A stretch of 64,000 nucleotides of DNA from NCBI RefSeq assembly GCF_025244925.1, contig NZ_CP104275.1:3038001-3102000 (forward strand), given 5' to 3'. Of the stretch, positions 15,384-24,004 are shown one piece after another. The notes under the pieces are model-generated. The model did not search any database. It was not told the origin of the DNA and saw only the letters and a program-made list of their open reading frames with translations. This DNA comes from Arthrobacter zhaoxinii. GTDB taxonomy: Bacteria; Actinomycetota; Actinomycetes; Actinomycetales; Micrococcaceae. The position numbers and the translations under genes are program-made. Position 1 is the first letter of the stretch. The number at the start of each line of letters is the position of its first letter.

Positions 15384-17516
15384 ATGACGAGTTCCACGTC
15401 CGGGCGCACCACTAACCGCCCGCATACACTTTTAACCGTACTTTTGGCGTTGTTCCTCATCCTCTTGCTTGCCTTCTTCGTGCTCTTTACGGGCAAGGTA
15501 GCCAACGGAGCAGCGGAGCTGAGTGACGGCGCCGAGCGGGCGTCCACCGGCGCCGGCGACCTCAAGGACGGAGCCGCACGGGCGCAGACCGGTGCCGCCG
15601 ACCTCACCGACGGCACCGAGCAGGTCGACGCCGGCGCTAATACCCTGGCCAAGGGCATCGGCTCCGCGAAAGCGGGTGTGACGACGTTGAAGGAAGGCGC
15701 CACCACCCTGGACGAGGGGGCCCTTCAGCTTCTTACCGGTGCGGAGGCCGCCAACACCGGCGCCAACAAGCTCGCTACCGGTGCGACCAACGCCCGTACC
15801 GGTGCCGGCACGCTGACCGCCGGCGCCTACACCTTGGCGACCGGCGCCGGAACGCTGGCGAGCGGTGGCGCCACTCTCCAGGACGGGGCAGCCCGCATCG
15901 AGGACGGCACCAAACAGCTGGCCGGCGGAACCGCCGAACTGAAAAAGGGCGCCGGGGACGCCAAGGTGGGTGCCGGACAGATAGTTTCCGGTACGGATCG
16001 GCTCGCAGCAGGTATTGCGAAGCTGAATGATCCGCAGAAGGGCGTGCCGTTCCTCGACGCCGGCGCACAGAAGCTGGCAGCGCGCAGCGGTGACGCTGTC
16101 GCGGGCGCCAAGAACCTGGAGGCCGGTGCGCTGGGAATCAAGAACGGTGCTGCCAAGCTGAAGGCAGGCGTCAATGACCTGGCCGCTCCTGAAGCCGCAC
16201 CTGCACTGGCAACCGGTGCCAACGGCCTGAAAGCCGGCATCGACCAGATCATCGCCGCTCCCGAGGCACTCAACAACGGGTCTAGGGACCTGGCTGCCGG
16301 CTTGGTCCAGCTTCAGACCGGGGCCGGGGCGCTCTCCGACAGTGCATCAGGCCTCGCGGTCGCAAACGGTCAGTCGGTAGCAGCCTCGCAGCAGACGGTT
16401 GACGCCCTGACCGCGCTTCAGGGCTCTGCCGGAACCATGACCCCGGCCGAGCTCAACGACGCGTTGGCCAATGCCCTGCGCACCGCCACAGTGGCGAAGG
16501 CAAATGTTGACGGAATTTCCACGTACGCCACCGGCTTTAACACCGGTTACGGCCAGGTTGGCCCTGGTTTGGACGCATTCGTTACTGGAGCTGGCGACTA
16601 CTCCAAAGGCGCGAGCGCCTACAGCGAGGGACTCAAAAATGTGAAGAACGGTGCCGCACGGGTTGCTGTGGGAGCCACCGATGTAAACGACGGAATCCTG
16701 CAGGTCCAGGCGGGGATCAATGACGGCGACGGAACCAACCCGGGGCTCGCCGACGCAACCGAGCAACTGCACGGCGGCACCATGGAACTTTCCAAGGGTT
16801 CCGCCGAGCTGCAGGCAGGCGCCAAGCAGATTGCTGGCGGCACAGCCACGGTGAAGGCAGGTGTCAAGGAGCTCGCAGGCGGCATTCCGGCTCTGCAGAA
16901 GGGCGCGAACGACCTGGAGGCCGGCAACGGCAAGATTGCTGCCGGAACCACTCAGCTAGATGCCGGCGCCAACGAGCTCGCCACGAAGTCGCCGGAGCTG
17001 ACCGCCGGAGCCGGCAAGATTGCTGCCGGCGCAGGTGAGCTCACTACCGGAGCCGGCAAGCTCGCCACCGGCGCAGGAACCCTGGCCACCGGCCTGGACA
17101 CCCTGGAAACCGGCGCTTACTCGCTGGCCGACGGCAACTACAAGATCTACGAAGGCACCATCAGCCTCTCCGACGGCACCAGCCGCCTGGTCACCGGCAC
17201 CGAGTCCCTGGACGAGGGCGTGGTGAAGCTCAACGACGGCGGCAAGACGCTGACCGCCGGCACGGGCAAGCTGAAGGAAGGCGCCGAGAAGCTGGCCGCC
17301 GGCAACACCGAACTCGCCGAAGGCAGCACGACCCTGGCCGACGGGAACGTCAAGATCTCGGAAGGCGCAGACACCATGCGGGCCAGCACCACGGCGCTGA
17401 CCCCCGGCGAAATCTTCACCTCACCGAAGATCCTGGCCGTGCTCATCCCGCTGCTCCTGCTGCTGGTTCCGATCGGTATGCTGATTGCCGGCGCCCGCCG
17501 CGGGACCCAGCACTAG
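15384..17516 (+). CDS. YhgE/Pip-like heptad-repeat membrane protein
   Basis: 710-residue protein made almost wholly of x-x-x-Leu-x-x-Gly-type heptads such as LATGAGTLASGGATL and LTAGAGKIAAGAGEL. It has one membrane helix at residues 18-36 (TLLTVLLALFLILLLAFFVL) and another near the C-terminus (ILAVLIPLLLLLVPIGMLIAG, about 682-702). The central extracytoplasmic part should form a long repeat helix or fibre. Similar repeats occur in YhgE/Pip phage-infection proteins and type VII-associated proteins, but the large YhgE membrane domain is missing. AAAGGAC precedes the ATG. A strong bidirectional terminator follows. Function is unknown; a surface or spacer role is inferred. Confidence 0.8.
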   Translation: MTSSTSGRTTNRPHTLLTVLLALFLILLLAFFVLFTGKVANGAAELSDGAERASTGAGDLKDGAARAQTGAADLTDGTEQVDAGANTLAKGIGSAKAGVTTLKEGATTLDEGALQLLTGAEAANTGANKLATGATNARTGAGTLTAGAYTLATGAGTLASGGATLQDGAARIEDGTKQLAGGTAELKKGAGDAKVGAGQIVSGTDRLAAGIAKLNDPQKGVPFLDAGAQKLAARSGDAVAGAKNLEAGALGIKNGAAKLKAGVNDLAAPEAAPALATGANGLKAGIDQIIAAPEALNNGSRDLAAGLVQLQTGAGALSDSASGLAVANGQSVAASQQTVDALTALQGSAGTMTPAELNDALANALRTATVAKANVDGISTYATGFNTGYGQVGPGLDAFVTGAGDYSKGASAYSEGLKNVKNGAARVAVGATDVNDGILQVQAGINDGDGTNPGLADATEQLHGGTMELSKGSAELQAGAKQIAGGTATVKAGVKELAGGIPALQKGANDLEAGNGKIAAGTTQLDAGANELATKSPELTAGAGKIAAGAGELTTGAGKLATGAGTLATGLDTLETGAYSLADGNYKIYEGTISLSDGTSRLVTGTESLDEGVVKLNDGGKTLTAGTGKLKEGAEKLAAGNTELAEGSTTLADGNVKISEGADTMRASTTALTPGEIFTSPKILAVLIPLLLLLVPIGMLIAGARRGTQH

Positions 17517-17565
17517 GGTCCGGGCACCAAAGCCAGCCGCACCACACATCACCTCGCATCACTGA

Positions 17566-17605
17566 GAAAAGGGCAGGGACCGCAGCCGTGGTACCTGCCC
17601 TTTTC
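17566..17605. terminator. Bidirectional terminator between the heptad-repeat and IclR genes
   Basis: Stem GAAAAGGGCAGG (17566-17577) / CCTGCCCTTTTC (17594-17605), 12 bp perfect, 16-nt loop. The A/T ends give a T run on both strands, as expected between converging genes. Confidence 0.85.
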
Positions 17606-17625
17606 CGTGCCCGGGAAAGAACGTC

Positions 17626-18384
17626 CTAGCGGTTCAGCTCGGCGGAGATTTTCGCCGCGGCTTCGCGCAGCAGCGGCACCGCTCGGTCCGCGAAGGCCTC
17701 GTCCACGCGCGAGACCGGACCGGAGACGGAGACCGCCGTGGGGGTGGGGGCGCCGGGAACGGCCATGGCGAAGCAGCGCACCCCAAGTTCCTGTTCCTGT
17801 TCGTCCACCGAGTAACCGCGGTCCCGGATCCGGCCCAGATCCGCCAGCAGCGCCTCGGCACTGCCCAGGCTGTAGCCGGTGGGGGTAGGCATTCCGGCCC
17901 GGCCCACGATGCCGCGGACCTGTTCGTCGGGCAGCTGCGCCAGGATCGCCTTGCCGACGCCGGTGTCATGGGTATGCACCCGCCGGCCCACTTCGGTGAA
18001 CATCCGCATGGAGTGCCGTGACGGAACCTGGGCAATGTAAACCACCATGTCGGCGTCGAGCACGGCCATGTTCGAGGTCTCCCCCAGCTCGTCCGCGAGA
18101 CGTTTCAGCTGCGGCATTGCCAACGCGCCCAGCTGCAGGTTCGCGCCTTCGCCCAGCCGGATCAGTTTCGGTCCGAGTGCGTAGCGCCGGTTGGGCAGCT
18201 GCCTGGCATACCCCAGGCCCACGAGTGTGCGCAGGAGCCGGTGAATGGTGGGCAGGGGCAAGGATGCGGCGGCGGCAAGTTCGCTCAGCGTCACTGCCCC
18301 GCCGGCGTCGGCAATCAGTTCCAGCAGGTCAAAGACGCGTTCCACCGACTGCACGCCGGTTCCGGCAGCACGCTCAGCCATCAT
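17626..18384 (-). CDS. IclR-family transcriptional regulator
   Basis: 252-residue IclR regulator. The winged-helix N-terminus covers residues 10-75, including VTLSELAAAASLPLPTIHRL. The C-terminal effector domain shows the family pattern: YIAQVPSRHSMRMF, then HDTGVGKAILAQLP, RGYSVDEQEQELGVRCFA and a closing SVSGPVSRV. The tandem ATG ATG at 18384/18381 follows GGGGAGGG. The nearest same-strand gene is an unrelated reductase, so targets are not evident. IclR proteins usually control catabolic operons in response to a small organic acid. Confidence 0.9.
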   Translation of the reverse strand: MMAERAAGTGVQSVERVFDLLELIADAGGAVTLSELAAAASLPLPTIHRLLRTLVGLGYARQLPNRRYALGPKLIRLGEGANLQLGALAMPQLKRLADELGETSNMAVLDADMVVYIAQVPSRHSMRMFTEVGRRVHTHDTGVGKAILAQLPDEQVRGIVGRAGMPTPTGYSLGSAEALLADLGRIRDRGYSVDEQEQELGVRCFAMAVPGAPTPTAVSVSGPVSRVDEAFADRAVPLLREAAAKISAELNR

Positions 18385-18463
18385 TGAACCCTCCCCGACG
18401 ATTTGCCCCAACTTTATCGCAGGGCGGAAACTTTCTTCCTTATCCCGCGCAGCTGCACCGGTG

Positions 18464-19093
18464 TCAGGGGGAGATTTTTGATTCGGTTCCGGTACCCGTT
18501 CCGGCCCGCAGCACCGTGGGGTGCAGCGTCACGGAGATAGCCCCGGCCCGCGTGGTCTGCGGCTGGGAGATGCTGTAGGAGGCAGCCTCGCGGATGTCTT
18601 CGAAGAGTCGCTTGCCCTGGCCCACCACCACCGGAAAAATCAGCAGGCGGTACGCGTCCACCAGTCCTGCCGCCGCCAGCGCCTGAACCAGCTGATAGCT
18701 GCCGTGCACCTGCACTTCGCCGCCGTGGCGGGCCTTCACCTGTTCGACGCTGGCCACCAGCTCGCCCTCGAGCAAATGGGTGTTGTGCCAGGGCACCGGC
18801 GGCATGGTTGTGGAGACCAGATACTTGGGCAGCCCGTTCAGTGCCGTGGCTATGGAGTCTCCGGGATCGGTCACTGCCTCCCAGTAGGGCTGCATCATGT
18901 CGTAGGTGTTGCGCCCCAGAAGCAGTGCATCCGCCATGCCGTACCACTCGGAAACAATCTGTTCCAGGTCGGGATCCGCGTGCGGGGTCAGCCAGCCGCC
19001 GCCGGTGAAGCCCCCGGACGCGTCTTCCTCGTTGCTTCCCGGAGCCTGCATGACGCCGTTCAGCGTCAGGAAAGTATTGACCGTCAGCTTCAC
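18464..19093 (-). CDS. Dihydrofolate-reductase-like / RibD C-terminal domain protein
   Basis: 209-residue protein with the RibD_C/DHFR-like fold common in actinobacteria. Typical pieces are LTVNTFLTLNGVMQAPG at the start, ALLLGRNTYDMMQPYW near residue 60, and VHGSYQLVQALAAAGLVDAYRL followed by FPVVVGQGKRLF. Members bind NADPH, but the substrate is usually unknown; a true folate role is unlikely because metabolic DHFR is shorter and differs at the active site. It appears to be a single transcription unit. Confidence 0.85.
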   Translation of the reverse strand: MKLTVNTFLTLNGVMQAPGSNEEDASGGFTGGGWLTPHADPDLEQIVSEWYGMADALLLGRNTYDMMQPYWEAVTDPGDSIATALNGLPKYLVSTTMPPVPWHNTHLLEGELVASVEQVKARHGGEVQVHGSYQLVQALAAAGLVDAYRLLIFPVVVGQGKRLFEDIREAASYSISQPQTTRAGAISVTLHPTVLRAGTGTGTESKISP

Positions 19094-19190
19094 CGAGCAC
19101 CCCGTTCCTAGGTCCCCCTGCTTCTAGGTTCGGCCCGGCATCCGGGGGTGTCAACGGTCCCGGAGAACGCCCGGGGCGCGGCAGCGACGC

Positions 19191-19739
19191 TTAGGCCCAG
19201 GTGTGCGGCGCGGGCCGGCGGGTGCTGGGCAGGGCGACGGCGGCACGCCACTCGCTGATCCACTCCGGCAGTTCCAGGTCCGACGGCGGGACGGCGCCCA
19301 CTGCCTCGAAGATCTCCTCGTTGCTTACCGGGCCGCTCTTGGATACCAGCCGGGTGCAGATGACGGCGCTGGCGTAGATTTCCCCGTCGGCCACCATGCG
19401 CTGCTCGATGTAGATGGCACGCTCGTCGAAGCCGATGACCCGTGTTTCGATGCTGTACCGCTGGTGCAGCTGCAGGGACTTGCGGAAGCTGATGGTCTCG
19501 TTGTTCGCCACCGGGCTCCAGCCGCGCTTCTTCATGACGTCCCAGACGCCGCTGCGGACCAGCAGGTCAAAGCGGCCCAGATCCATCAGTGAGAAGTACA
19601 TGCCGTTGTTCAGGTGCATCGCGAAGTCGATGTCCGTCACCAGGACCTTCAGCGGCACTGAGGAGGTATCGAAGAAACCGAGCTTGGGCCGGCGTCGGGC
19701 ACGGAAGAGGATGAGGATGGTGCGCAGAATCAGGTGCAT
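19191..19739 (-). CDS. THEM6-like hotdog-fold acyl-CoA thioesterase
   Basis: 182-residue protein of the 4HBT thioesterase superfamily, close to the THEM6 branch. The signature DIDFAMHLNNGMYFSLMDLG near residue 35 carries the hotdog Asp and the HxNN motif. A hydrophobic N-terminal segment (MHLILRTILILF) may associate with the membrane. ATG 19739 is preferred because family proteins begin here; ATG 19766 is in frame. It would hydrolyse an acyl-CoA; substrate unknown. Confidence 0.82.
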   Translation of the reverse strand: MHLILRTILILFRARRRPKLGFFDTSSVPLKVLVTDIDFAMHLNNGMYFSLMDLGRFDLLVRSGVWDVMKKRGWSPVANNETISFRKSLQLHQRYSIETRVIGFDERAIYIEQRMVADGEIYASAVICTRLVSKSGPVSNEEIFEAVGAVPPSDLELPEWISEWRAAVALPSTRRPAPHTWA

Positions 19740-19911
19740 GGGCGCTATATTACCGCTCAGTAACATAGTGTCCAGATGCGACGCGGAAGTTTCTCAACCC
19801 CGGGCGCCGGGATGCTACGCCGCCCTCTTCCCGAGACACACATGATGCCCGGCAGGTCCGGCGTCGGCGGCACCCTGTCCCGCCGCCGCCGGCCGCGCTA
19901 CGTTGTCCGGC

Positions 19912-20208
19912 ATGCACACCCTCGTTGTTCTGTTTGGCCATCCCCGAAACCCTGAGGCCTTCCGCCGGCACTACCGCAACGTGCACCTGCCGCTGGTGCG
20001 CAACATTCCCGGGATCCGCGCTCTGCGGGCCTCGCAGGAGCTGGGCTCCTCGGCGGCCACGCCCCCGTTTTTCGCGCTGTTCGAAGCCGATTTCGACGAC
20101 GAACCGGCCATGCAGGAGGCCCTCACCACCGCCGAGGGTCAGGCCGCCAATGCCGACATCCCGAACTTCGCCAGCGGCGGGCTGACCGTGTTCACCTACC
20201 GGCAGTAA
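19912..20208 (+). CDS. EthD-family protein
   Basis: 98-residue dimeric alpha+beta barrel protein of the EthD type. The family core is visible as RRHYRNVHLPLVRNIPGIRA, with the conserved His after a Tyr. The C-terminal strand GGLTVFTY completes the fold. EthD proteins accompany P450 ether-degradation genes or act in quinone metabolism, but no such partner is nearby. It is transcribed alone, divergently from the thioesterase, and converges on the DUF6308 gene with a 26-bp gap. Confidence 0.82.
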   Translation: MHTLVVLFGHPRNPEAFRRHYRNVHLPLVRNIPGIRALRASQELGSSAATPPFFALFEADFDDEPAMQEALTTAEGQAANADIPNFASGGLTVFTYRQ

Positions 20209-20234
20209 GGCACCGTCTTGCAGCTCCTTCAGGC

Positions 20235-20930
20235 TCAGTCGTCGTCGCCCGGCGCCGCCCGGAACCCGCGCTGCTTCGCATCCATCCACAGGATCACGTC
20301 CATGGCCCGCAGGGTGGACACCCGCACCGGCAGCGCGGCCCGGTCCTGGACGGCGGCCAGGTGCCGGACCAAATGCCGGTCGTCCGCGGTCAGCAGCGCA
20401 TGCCATTCCTCCCACTGGGTGAGGGAGGTGCCCGCCCCGATGCTGCGGGCCACCAGCGGATCCCAGATCGGAATCAGTTTCGGGCGTTTGCGGGCCAGCA
20501 GCTTGCTGGTTTTCGTGGCGCCCATCCTCCACTGCCCGCCCCGGTACCCGCGGAAGATGTCCCAGAGCAGCCACGCCGGGCTTTCCTTGCCGAGCACGTG
20601 GACGTATTCGACGCCGGTGACATCCGCCAGCTCCAGGGTCACCGGAATCAGTTCCAGCAGTTCGCCGATTTCCGGCGCCTTGGTTTCGAGCAGGCCCACC
20701 ACCGCAGGTCCCTTGATGTCCTCGCCCAGAAGGGACAGTGCCAGCAGATCATCCGCGGTGATCCGGTTGGCGGCCCCCGGTGAGTCTCCGCCGCCGGCCC
20801 AGGTGTCGAATCTCGCCCCGGTCCGCACATGCCCTGAGTTCAGCTTCTGCGTGTAATAGCGGTGCAGCAGGTCCGCGGCGGCGTCGGCCCGGCCGGCGTC
20901 GAGAATGGCTGGCAGGTCCACGGTGTCCAC
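20235..20930 (-). CDS. DUF6308 family protein, copy 1
   Basis: 231-residue protein of unknown function matching two further copies in this window (25220 and a remnant at 37978). Shared landmarks are HVRTGARFDTWAGGGD near residue 34, ITADDLLALSLLG, RPKLIPIWDPLV and VSTLRAMDVILWM at the C-terminus. The GTG start at 20930 lies one base from the stop of the osmoprotectant-binding protein gene (20932), so it is probably the last, translationally coupled gene of that operon. No catalytic motif is recognised. An operon partner role for an unknown protein is the only inference possible. Confidence 0.78.
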   Translation of the reverse strand: MDTVDLPAILDAGRADAAADLLHRYYTQKLNSGHVRTGARFDTWAGGGDSPGAANRITADDLLALSLLGEDIKGPAVVGLLETKAPEIGELLELIPVTLELADVTGVEYVHVLGKESPAWLLWDIFRGYRGGQWRMGATKTSKLLARKRPKLIPIWDPLVARSIGAGTSLTQWEEWHALLTADDRHLVRHLAAVQDRAALPVRVSTLRAMDVILWMDAKQRGFRAAPGDDD

Positions 20931-20931
20931 C

Positions 20932-21933
20932 TCACTCGGGAGCGGTAATCAGGCCCTTCTCAACCATCCAGTCGAACGCGACGTCGGCGGGTTCCTGGCC
21001 GTAGACATCCACGGCAAGGTTCATCTTCCGCAGTTCCTCGTCCGTAAGCAACGGAGATACCTGCGCAAAGATGTCCACCAGCTCCGGATACTCCTCCAGC
21101 GCCTCGGTGTTGAAGACCGGAGCCGCGTTGTACGCGGGGAAGTATGCCAGGTCATCCTCGAGCACGGTCAACTCCAGCGAATCGATGCGTCCGTCCGTGG
21201 CAAAGACCTCGCCGAAGTTGCATTCGCCGGCGTCGGTGGCCGAATACACGGCACCGGTGTCATAGATCCCCACGTTGGCGTCCGGCACCCCGTTGGGGTC
21301 ACCGCGCGGCATGCCGTACTTTTCCAGCAGCGGGTTCATGCCGTCGGGCCGGGAGTTGAACTCGGCTTCGAGGCAGAAGGTGCGCTCCTCCACGGGCAGC
21401 CGGGCGATGTCGGAGATGCTGTCCACACCCAGTTCCTCCGCGGCCTCGCTGCGGATCGCCATCGCGTAGGTGTTGTTCAGCGGTGCCGGATCGCCCCAGG
21501 TGACGCCGTTGGCCAGGTCCGCGTCATGCACGGCCTGCCACTGTTCCTGCTTGTCGGGGATGCCTGCGCTCTGGCCGAGGTAGGCGATCCATCCGGTGCC
21601 GGTGTATTCCCAGGTCATGCCGGCCTGGCCGGAGAGCAGCAGCTCCCGCGCCGGCTGGCTGCCGGGCACATTGGTCAGGTCCGTGACGTCAAAGCCGGCG
21701 ACCTTGGTGGCCAGCACGGCGATCTTGCCCAGGATGAGCTGTTCGGTGAAGTTCTTGCTCGTAACGGTGAGTTTCGCGTCGTCGGGCAGGCCCTCGACGG
21801 GCTGGATCAGCCCGGGATCCGCCTCCGGCACGTAGGAGGCGGCGGGCTGCAGGCCGCAGCCCGCAAGCAGCAGGCCGACGGCGGCGGCTCCTGTGGCAGC
21901 GAGGCGGACACGTGCGTTTGGCTGCTTTTTCAT
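20932..21933 (-). CDS. Osmoprotectant ABC transporter substrate-binding lipoprotein (OpuCC/ProX-like)
   Basis: 333-residue lipoprotein with signal peptide and lipobox LLAGC (Cys 26). It belongs to the glycine-betaine/choline/carnitine OpuAC family: SKNFTEQLILGKI near residue 59 is the classic start of the binding domain, followed by MTWEYTGTG and NNTYAMAIRSE. It would capture a quaternary ammonium osmolyte outside the membrane. Its ATG overlaps the stop of the upstream permease gene (TAATG). It forms an operon with two permeases and an ATPase, and a DUF6308 gene downstream. Confidence 0.9.
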   Translation of the reverse strand: MKKQPNARVRLAATGAAAVGLLLAGCGLQPAASYVPEADPGLIQPVEGLPDDAKLTVTSKNFTEQLILGKIAVLATKVAGFDVTDLTNVPGSQPARELLLSGQAGMTWEYTGTGWIAYLGQSAGIPDKQEQWQAVHDADLANGVTWGDPAPLNNTYAMAIRSEAAEELGVDSISDIARLPVEERTFCLEAEFNSRPDGMNPLLEKYGMPRGDPNGVPDANVGIYDTGAVYSATDAGECNFGEVFATDGRIDSLELTVLEDDLAYFPAYNAAPVFNTEALEEYPELVDIFAQVSPLLTDEELRKMNLAVDVYGQEPADVAFDWMVEKGLITAPE

Positions 21934-22712
21934 TAGAGTCCCTTCGGCCGGGCGATGTGCTCGACCAGGCGGCCGATCCAGTCGACCACCAGGGCCAGCA
22001 GGGCCACCAGCAGCGCACCGGCCACCAGTACGGTGGTGAGGTTCAGGTTCACGCCCGTGGTGATGAGGATGCCCAGCCCGCCGCCGTTGACGAACGTGGC
22101 CAGGGTGGCGGTGCCCACCAGGAGCACCAGCGCAGTCCGGACGCCGGAGAGCATCACGGGCACGGCGAGCGGCAGTTCCAGCTTAAACAGCACCTGGGAG
22201 TTGCTCATGCCCACGCCGCGTCCCGCCTCCACAATGCGCGGGTCCACCTGCTGCAGGCCGACCATCGTGTTCCGCATAACCGGCAGCAGGGCGTAGACCA
22301 CCAGGGCGCCGATGGCGGCCCAGAAGCCGAAGCCGACCCAGAAGGCCAGCAGCACCAGCAGGCCGATGGCCGGGGCGGCCTGGCCGATGTTGGCCAGGGC
22401 CATGATCGGGCCGGTGAAGCGGCGCATCCGTCCGCGGGTCAGCAGGACACCCAGCGGGATGGCGATGACCAGCACAATCACCGCGGATACGCCGGTGAGC
22501 AGCAGGTGCTGCACGGTGTACTCCCACAGGGCTGCGGGGTCCAGCGTGGTGCGCTCGGTGACGCTGAGCTCGGCGGTGGTCAGCCAGAGCATCAGGAGCC
22601 CGAAGGCGACCGCGATGCCGGCCAGCTGCAGCAGCAGCGGCCGCCAGGATGTCGGGCCGGCGCCGCTCTCGGCTTCGGTCCGGGCCTGGGCGGCCGTGGA
22701 AACGGCGGTCAT
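21933..22712 (-). CDS. Osmoprotectant ABC transporter permease (OpuCB/OpuCD-like), second in operon
   Basis: 259-residue inner-membrane permease with about six helices. The EAA loop that contacts the ATPase is visible as EAGRGVGMSNSQVLFKLELP near residue 162. The segment IGQAAPAIGLLVLLAF is typical of the OpuC-type permeases. The N-terminal 25 residues are polar. Both ends overlap neighbours by one to four bases, showing tight coupling. It pairs with the permease at 23997 to form the membrane channel. Confidence 0.9.
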   Translation of the reverse strand: MTAVSTAAQARTEAESGAGPTSWRPLLLQLAGIAVAFGLLMLWLTTAELSVTERTTLDPAALWEYTVQHLLLTGVSAVIVLVIAIPLGVLLTRGRMRRFTGPIMALANIGQAAPAIGLLVLLAFWVGFGFWAAIGALVVYALLPVMRNTMVGLQQVDPRIVEAGRGVGMSNSQVLFKLELPLAVPVMLSGVRTALVLLVGTATLATFVNGGGLGILITTGVNLNLTTVLVAGALLVALLALVVDWIGRLVEHIARPKGL

Positions 22713-24004
22713 CGGGTGCCCTGGCCGGCGGCAGCACCGGCGTCCTGCGCCGGGACCTCCGTTTCGGTGCTGCGCTGGATGCCACCGCTGTTAATCCCGA
22801 CCGGAGCGCCCGAGGACCCCAGCTGCGCGGCGTCGTTCGCCGCCGTGATGGCCTCCATGACGGTCTGGACGGTGACCGTCCCGAGGAACCGGTCACGCTG
22901 ACCCGTCACCAGGGCTGCACCGGTGCTGGAGACCAGCATGGTGTCCAACGCGTCGTTGAGCGTGGAATGTTCGCTGATCACCGGAAGTTTGGAATCAACG
23001 GTGTCGTTGTGCCGGTCCAGCCGGCTGAGCTGGCGGCGGGAGAGCCACTGGATGGGCCGCTCCCTTTCGTCCAGCACCACGGCGTTCTGCTCGCCGGCAC
23101 CCTGCAGCCGAGAAAGGGTGTCGCTGGCGAGGTCCCCGATGCCGGCCGTAATGGGGGACGTCAGCTCCACCTCGTTCACGCGGGTCAGGGTGAGCTGCTT
23201 CAGGCCCGCGCCGGAGCCGATGAAGTTTTCCACAAACTCGTTGGCGGGGTTGGCCAGGATGCGTTCCGGGGAGTCATACTGCACCAGCTGGGCGCCCTCG
23301 TCGAAGATGGCGATCCAGTCCCCGAGCTTCACCGCTTCGTCGAAGTCGTGCGTCACGCAGACGATGGTTTTGTGCAGCTCGGACTGGATGTGCAGCAGTT
23401 CGTCCTGCAGCCGCTGGCGGGTGATCGGGTCCACGGCGCCGAACGGTTCGTCCATGAGCAGCACGGGCGGATCGGCGGCCAGGGCGCGGGCCACGCCCAC
23501 GCGCTGCTGCTGCCCGCCGGACAGCTCCTTCGGGTAGCGGTCCCGGTACAGGGCGGGGTCCAGGGAGACCAGTTCGAGCAGTTCGTCCACCCTGGCCTGG
23601 ATGCGGTCCTTGTCCCAGTTGAGCATCTTGGGCACGACGGCGATGTTCGCCGCCACGGTCATGTGCGGAAAGAGCCCGCCGGCCTGGATGACGTAGCCGA
23701 TCCCGCGGCGCAGCTGGTCGCCGTCGATCCCGGTGACGTCTTCGCCGTCGAGGATGATCCGTCCGCTGGTGGGCTCGATGAGCCGGTTGATCATTTTCAG
23801 CGTGGTGGTTTTACCGCAGCCGGACGGGCCGACCAGCATCACGATGCTGCCCCGCGGAATCTCCATGGTCAGGCCGCCGACCGCCGGTTTGTCCTGCCCG
23901 GGGTAGCGCTTGGTGACGTCCTCGAGCAGGATGCCGGTGGCTTTGGTTACGGTGCCGGTTTCGGTGGCTTCGGCGCCGGTGATTGGGGTGGGAGTCTCAG
24001 ACAC
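22709..24004 (-). CDS. Osmoprotectant ABC transporter ATP-binding protein with CBS domains (OpuCA-like)
   Basis: 431-residue ATPase that energises osmolyte uptake. Walker A is GPSGCGKTT (about residues 59-67), the ABC signature LSGGQQQRVGVARAL near 161, Walker B VLLMDEPFGAVD near 181, and the switch His in CVTHDFDEA. After about residue 290 comes a regulatory CBS-like region (VISEHSTLNDALDTMLVSST), which in OpuA/OpuC senses ionic strength or nucleotides. The GTG at 24004, with GAGGT five bases upstream, overlaps the upstream permease stop by eight bases; the longer frame from 24055 lies inside that permease and is rejected. Confidence 0.9.
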   Translation of the reverse strand: MSETPTPITGAEATETGTVTKATGILLEDVTKRYPGQDKPAVGGLTMEIPRGSIVMLVGPSGCGKTTTLKMINRLIEPTSGRIILDGEDVTGIDGDQLRRGIGYVIQAGGLFPHMTVAANIAVVPKMLNWDKDRIQARVDELLELVSLDPALYRDRYPKELSGGQQQRVGVARALAADPPVLLMDEPFGAVDPITRQRLQDELLHIQSELHKTIVCVTHDFDEAVKLGDWIAIFDEGAQLVQYDSPERILANPANEFVENFIGSGAGLKQLTLTRVNEVELTSPITAGIGDLASDTLSRLQGAGEQNAVVLDERERPIQWLSRRQLSRLDRHNDTVDSKLPVISEHSTLNDALDTMLVSSTGAALVTGQRDRFLGTVTVQTVMEAITAANDAAQLGSSGAPVGINSGGIQRSTETEVPAQDAGAAAGQGTR

